Shown in pieces: positions 62,481 to 64,000 of a stretch of DNA of 64,000 bases (its first letter is position 1; every line of letters begins with the position of its first letter). This DNA comes from Streptomyces sp. NBC_00490. GTDB taxonomy: Bacteria; Actinomycetota; Actinomycetes; Streptomycetales; Streptomycetaceae. The stretch is from positions 7,564,001-7,628,000 of the forward strand of contig NZ_CP107869.1 of NCBI RefSeq assembly GCF_036013645.1. Direction: 5' to 3'. The position numbers and the translations under genes were made by a program. Under the pieces are notes generated by a model. The model saw only the letters and a list, made by a program, of their open reading frames with translations. It was not told the origin of the DNA and did no database searches.

Positions 62481-62547
62481 AGGGGCGCGGGGCTGTGTCG
62501 ATTTGCGGCTGCCGCCGCGTGGGCGCGACCAGCCACAAACAACCCTT
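62481..62547. repeat. Dispersed Streptomyces intergenic repeat
   Basis: This block begins with GGGGCGCGGGG (62482-62492) and ends in GCGACCAGCCACA (62525-62537), a pairing I recognise as a repeat scattered between genes in many Streptomyces genomes. It fills the gap between two divergent genes. Confidence 0.6.
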
Positions 62548-62564
62548 GGCCGCCACACGACATC

Positions 62565-63434
62565 ATGACCACCATGGAACGCGATCTACAGCTGGACAAC
62601 GTGGGCCGCCGCTACGGCCTTCGCGGCCCCTGGGTCTTACGAGGCATCCACCTCACCCTCGCCCCCGGCACCCTCACCCGCATAGAAGGCCCGAACGGTA
62701 CCGGCAAATCCACGCTCCTCCGCGTACTCGCCCGCCTCGACGCCCCCTCGGAGGGCCGCATCACAGGCCGCCCCCGCACCGCCTACGTCCCCGAACGCTT
62801 CCCGTCGGCCCTCCCCTTCACCGCCCTCGGCTACCTGACGCACCTGGCCACGATCCACGGCCTCACCCGAGCCTCGGCGGAGCGAGCCGCGGCCGACACC
62901 CTGGAGCGTTTCGGCGCCACCCCCTACGCCCGCACTCCCATGGCCCAGCTCTCCAAGGGCAGCAGCCAGAAGGTCGCCGTCGCCCAGGCCCTCCTCGCCG
63001 AACCGGAGTTGCTCGTCCTGGACGAGGCATGGACCGGCCTCGACGCGGACGCCCGGGCGGAACTGGAGCGCGCGGTCGCCGAGCGCACCGCGGCGGGCGG
63101 GGCGGTGGTGTTCGTCGACCACGACCCGGGCCGGCTGGCGGGGGTGCCCGACGCGACGTACGCCGTGCACGGGGGCGGCCTCCACCGTCGTACGGCACAA
63201 GACACCGCACCCACCGGCCCGCAGGTGACCGTCGTGGCCCAGGGCCCGGCCGGCGGCCGGCTGCCCGCGGACGCGCTCCGGACCGTCGCCACCGCCCAGG
63301 AGACGGAACCGGGCACCTACCGGCTCGCCGTCCCCGCGTCCCACTCGGACGTGCTGCTCCGCACCCTGCTGGCGGCCCGACCGCCGTGGCACGTGGTGAG
63401 CGTGAGCCACGAGACACAGGAAGGCGGCCGATGA
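62565..63434 (+). CDS. ABC exporter ATP-binding protein
   Basis: A 289-residue ABC ATPase with Walker A GPNGTGKST (about residue 43), a signature-like LSKGSSQKV in place of LSGGQ, and Walker B LLVLDEAWTG. After the ABC domain, about 75 residues of unknown role follow. ATG 62565 and 62574 are both possible and neither has a clear ribosome-binding site. Codon 25 (62637-62639) is TTA, predicting bldA-dependent translation. The next gene overlaps its stop (ATGA). Confidence 0.88.
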   Translation: MTTMERDLQLDNVGRRYGLRGPWVLRGIHLTLAPGTLTRIEGPNGTGKSTLLRVLARLDAPSEGRITGRPRTAYVPERFPSALPFTALGYLTHLATIHGLTRASAERAAADTLERFGATPYARTPMAQLSKGSSQKVAVAQALLAEPELLVLDEAWTGLDADARAELERAVAERTAAGGAVVFVDHDPGRLAGVPDATYAVHGGGLHRRTAQDTAPTGPQVTVVAQGPAGGRLPADALRTVATAQETEPGTYRLAVPASHSDVLLRTLLAARPPWHVVSVSHETQEGGR

Positions 63435-64000
63435 CCGCTCTGCTCCGCTACCAGGCCGCCCTGCTCGTACGCTCCCAGCGCTGGCTGCCGCCGTTCATCC
63501 TGTACGTCGCGTTCCTGGGCATCGGCGTGCAGAGCGGCCAGCCGATCCTCGACTCGCTCGGGTACGCGGCCGCCGCGCTGCTGCCCGTCGCGGCCTGGCT
63601 GGTGCGGATCTGCGTGTCCAACGAGCCGCCCGCGGCCCGCGCCTGTGTGTCCGCGGCGGTCGGACCCGCGCGGGCGCACCTCGCCTCCCTGCTGGTGGCA
63701 CTCGCCGCCGCGGCGGCGCTCGGGGCGGTGGCGACTCTCGTCGTGACGCTGATCAGCGATCCGGTGAGCGCCGACCACCAGATGCCGGTGCCACGATGGG
63801 CTGCCGGTGCGGCCGGGCTGATCGCCGCCCTCGCCTGCGCCCTGCTCGGCACGGCCGTCGGCGCGCTCACCACCTGGCCGCTGCTGCGCTCGCCGGGGCG
63901 GGCGGTCCCCACGATGCTGCTCGCGGCCCTGCTGACGATGGTGACGACCGGTTCCCCGGCCCAGGCGGCGGTCCAGGGCCTGGTCACCGGCTCCCGTGAG
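63431..64000 (+). CDS. ABC exporter permease (partial, cut by the window end)
   Basis: The first 190 codons of a membrane protein with at least five hydrophobic segments (for example LYVAFLGIGV, AAAALLPVAAWLV, LLVALAAAAALGAVATLVV). It starts in the ATGA overlap with the ATPase gene, so the pair forms one exporter. The substrate is unknown and the C-terminus lies outside the window. Confidence 0.8.
   Translation, partial: MTALLRYQAALLVRSQRWLPPFILYVAFLGIGVQSGQPILDSLGYAAAALLPVAAWLVRICVSNEPPAARACVSAAVGPARAHLASLLVALAAAAALGAVATLVVTLISDPVSADHQMPVPRWAAGAAGLIAALACALLGTAVGALTTWPLLRSPGRAVPTMLLAALLTMVTTGSPAQAAVQGLVTGSRE

Noticed and set aside
1..64000. CRISPR arrays, tRNA or rRNA genes, insertion sequences, prophage or attachment sites
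   Set aside because: No regularly spaced repeats, no cloverleaf-like or rRNA sequence, no transposase or integrase, and no tRNA-bounded direct repeats were seen on either strand.

Overview
The window is from an actinomycete chromosome, almost certainly Streptomyces. GC is very high with strong third-position bias, GTG and ATGA/GTGA coupled starts are common, TTA (bldA-type) codons are rare, and the gene families are typical of the genus. From about 21 kb rightward the gene order (ngcEFG, rok7B7, xylFGH, dxs, then fadBA, hemE, hemG, hemQ) matches the S. coelicolor SCO6005-SCO6041 region as I remember it. That is recalled synteny, not a search result.

Layout. 0-3.3 kb: a secreted cellulose-type LPMO behind a perfect CebR box, a SnoaL-like protein overlapping a MmyB-type regulator, and an HD-domain protein. 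3.5-20.6 kb: a polysaccharide island with two secreted GH92 enzymes, a CE7 esterase, an Lpl/Yes-type ABC importer with DUF624 protein and GH42 beta-galactosidase, and a GH67 alpha-glucuronidase co-oriented behind the second GH92. 20.9-29.4 kb: NgcEFG importer, Rok7B7 regulator and XylFGH importer. 29.5-38.1 kb: dxs, an APC amino-acid permease, two minor genes, and the fadA-fadB beta-oxidation operon. 38.2-44.9 kb: a divergent locus with beta-mannosidase and LacI regulator one way and a three-gene CUT1 sugar importer the other way. 44.9-55.2 kb: RNase D, an atypical LuxR-type response regulator, DUF3000, hemE, rhomboid, a CoA-disulfide-reductase-like flavoprotein, a DUF4349 lipoprotein, hemG and hemQ. 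55.2-60.2 kb: a secreted peptidase-like hydrolase, a TIGR04222 membrane protein, a DUF4142 protein and a DUF692 (MNIO) enzyme with a fused C-terminal domain. 60.4-64 kb: mycothiol/DinB-like protein, TetR regulator, Pth2-like protein and an ABC exporter cut by the window edge.

How the parts may work together. A 12-bp palindrome (GACAACGTTGTC) lies before both GH92 genes and, with one mismatch, between the beta-mannosidase and its importer. The LacI gene translationally coupled to the beta-mannosidase is the obvious candidate repressor. Before the first GH92 gene and before ngcE there are also good matches to the DasR (GlcNAc) operator. I infer a mannoside/N-glycan scavenging regulon: secreted alpha-mannosidases trim mannan or glycoprotein glycans, beta-mannosidase opens the core, and NgcEFG takes up chitobiose. 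The second GH92 has Gln where the family has its catalytic Glu. That replacement was described for a mannose-1-phosphate-uncapping GH92, so this enzyme may attack yeast phosphomannan. The DUF692 enzyme with a fused DUF2063-like domain, next to a TIGR04222 gene, is the best candidate for an undescribed peptide- or protein-modification system here. No precursor peptide is evident.
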